Source: Neobacillus driksii (GTDB lineage: Bacteria > Bacillota > Bacilli > Bacillales > Cytobacillaceae). Taken from it: 64,000 nucleotides of DNA. Below, in pieces: positions 63,427 to 64,000 of this stretch. The notes beneath the pieces are model-generated. The model was given only the letters and a program-made list of their open reading frames with translations. It was not told the origin of the DNA and did not search any database. Each line of letters opens with the position of its first letter. Position 1 is the stretch's first letter. A program made the position numbers and the translations under genes. The DNA is taken from the NCBI RefSeq assembly GCF_013409995.1, contig NZ_JACCBX010000001.1, positions 618,932 to 682,931 on the forward strand, in the 5' to 3' direction.

Positions 63427-63569
63427 ATTCCTTTCTCCTTTTCTTAGATGTTTCCTTAGTTTTTCTTGAAATTGATTTTTGTTACATAGAAAAAATCGCC
63501 ACTTTATTTCCAATTAATTCACTTTATAAGTTAAACTACATGTAAACCAGATTGAAGAGGTGGATTTGC

Positions 63570-64000
63570 ATGGATTTTATTAATAAGGTAGTCGTTGTAA
63601 CCGGGGCAGCAAAAGGAATTGGGCGTGGCATTGCAGCTGCTTATGCCGAAAATGGGGCAAAAGTTTTGATTGCTGATGTGGATGAAACTGCAGGTAAACA
63701 GACAGAATCTGAATTTAAAAAAATGGGGTCAGATATACTTTTTGTGAAAACAGATGTTAAAAAAGAAGAAGATATTATTAACCTTATGGAAACTGCAAAA
63801 AAGACTTACGGTAGGATAGATGTGTTAATCAATAATGCCGGCAAAGGGTTATTTAAATCACTGTATGAAGTAACTGTGGAGGAATGGGATGATATTATCC
63901 AAACCAATTTGAGAAGTGTCTTTCTCTGCTCACGTGAGGGTGCAAAGTATATGCGTGAGAATCAAGAAGGAGGATCCATTGTTAACATTGCTTCGACTCG
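63570..64000 (+). CDS. SDR-family oxidoreductase, N-terminal part
   Basis: The reading frame starts at an ATG with GAAGAGGTGG upstream and leaves the window. 'VVVVTGAAKGIGRGIAAAYA' is the TGxxxGxG NAD(P) site, 'VLINNAGKGLFKSLYEV' the NNAG motif, and 'GGSIVNIAST' the strand with the catalytic Ser at the very end. The YxxxK lies beyond the edge. Substrate unknown; resembles glucose dehydrogenase and 3-oxoacyl-ACP reductase-like proteins. Confidence 0.9.
   Translation, partial: MDFINKVVVVTGAAKGIGRGIAAAYAENGAKVLIADVDETAGKQTESEFKKMGSDILFVKTDVKKEEDIINLMETAKKTYGRIDVLINNAGKGLFKSLYEVTVEEWDDIIQTNLRSVFLCSREGAKYMRENQEGGSIVNIAST

Overview
The window reads as chromosome of a spore-forming, low-GC Bacillaceae (Bacillus/Neobacillus-like). 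Supporting signs are AT-rich codon use, strong AGGAGG-type ribosome binding sites, an eps operon with SinR and an EAR element, BdbC/BdbD, a LysM cell-wall hydrolase, a T-box before serA, hom-thrC-thrB, and sigma-54 (SigL) promoters driven by a RocR-like activator. No tRNA, rRNA or CRISPR array was seen.

Region 1 (1-22.55 kb) is an exopolysaccharide operon on the + strand. It begins inside the Wzz/EpsA co-polymerase and continues with an EpsB-like tyrosine kinase, an EAR (epsC) antitermination RNA, an EpsC-like dehydratase, a small unknown gene, a SinR-type regulator, the priming sugar transferase and an aldo/keto reductase with a split transketolase. Then come glycosyltransferases, a UDP-HexNAc dehydrogenase and 4-epimerase pair, a TupA-like ATP-grasp protein, a CapA-like protein, an EpsG-like polymerase, a pyruvyl transferase, a Wzx flippase and an acyltransferase.

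Region 2 (22.55-27.3 kb) is a graveyard: relics of IS1182, IS3 and IS21 elements, a broken acyltransferase, an intact phage-type beta-helix (tailspike-like) gene and a broken holin. Region 3 (27.25-33.4 kb) holds a VanZ-like gene and a compact RiPP-like cluster: a Pro/Lys-rich precursor, HPr-kinase-like protein, PqqD-like recognition protein, ABC exporter, nucleotidyltransferase and S26-type peptidase. It resembles a paeninodin-type lasso peptide locus without the lasso cyclase and B2 protease, and is followed by a prolyl-4-hydroxylase relic.

Region 4 (33.7-41 kb) carries DUF421 and lactonase genes, then a c-di-GMP-I riboswitch directly upstream of a 42-aa SinI-like antirepressor, then bdbDC, dps, a cell-wall hydrolase and an MBL-fold hydrolase. 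The riboswitch-SinI pair, together with the SinR-like gene inside the eps operon, suggests a direct c-di-GMP to SinI to SinR to matrix circuit.

Region 5 (40.1-53.1 kb) is an agmatine/putrescine/GABA catabolic regulon: agmatinase, APC permease, glutamate dehydrogenase, putrescine aminotransferase, aldehyde dehydrogenase, GABA aminotransferase, succinate-semialdehyde dehydrogenase and a sigma-54 activator. Four -24/-12 promoters and a shared 18-bp palindrome tie it together. Region 6 (53.2-64 kb) holds a CaiB-type CoA transferase, a frameshifted acyl-CoA dehydrogenase, a DUF3870 gene, a HAD hydrolase, T-box-controlled serA with a MITE-like repeat in its leader, hom-thrC-thrB, a tiny zinc-finger protein and the start of an SDR gene.
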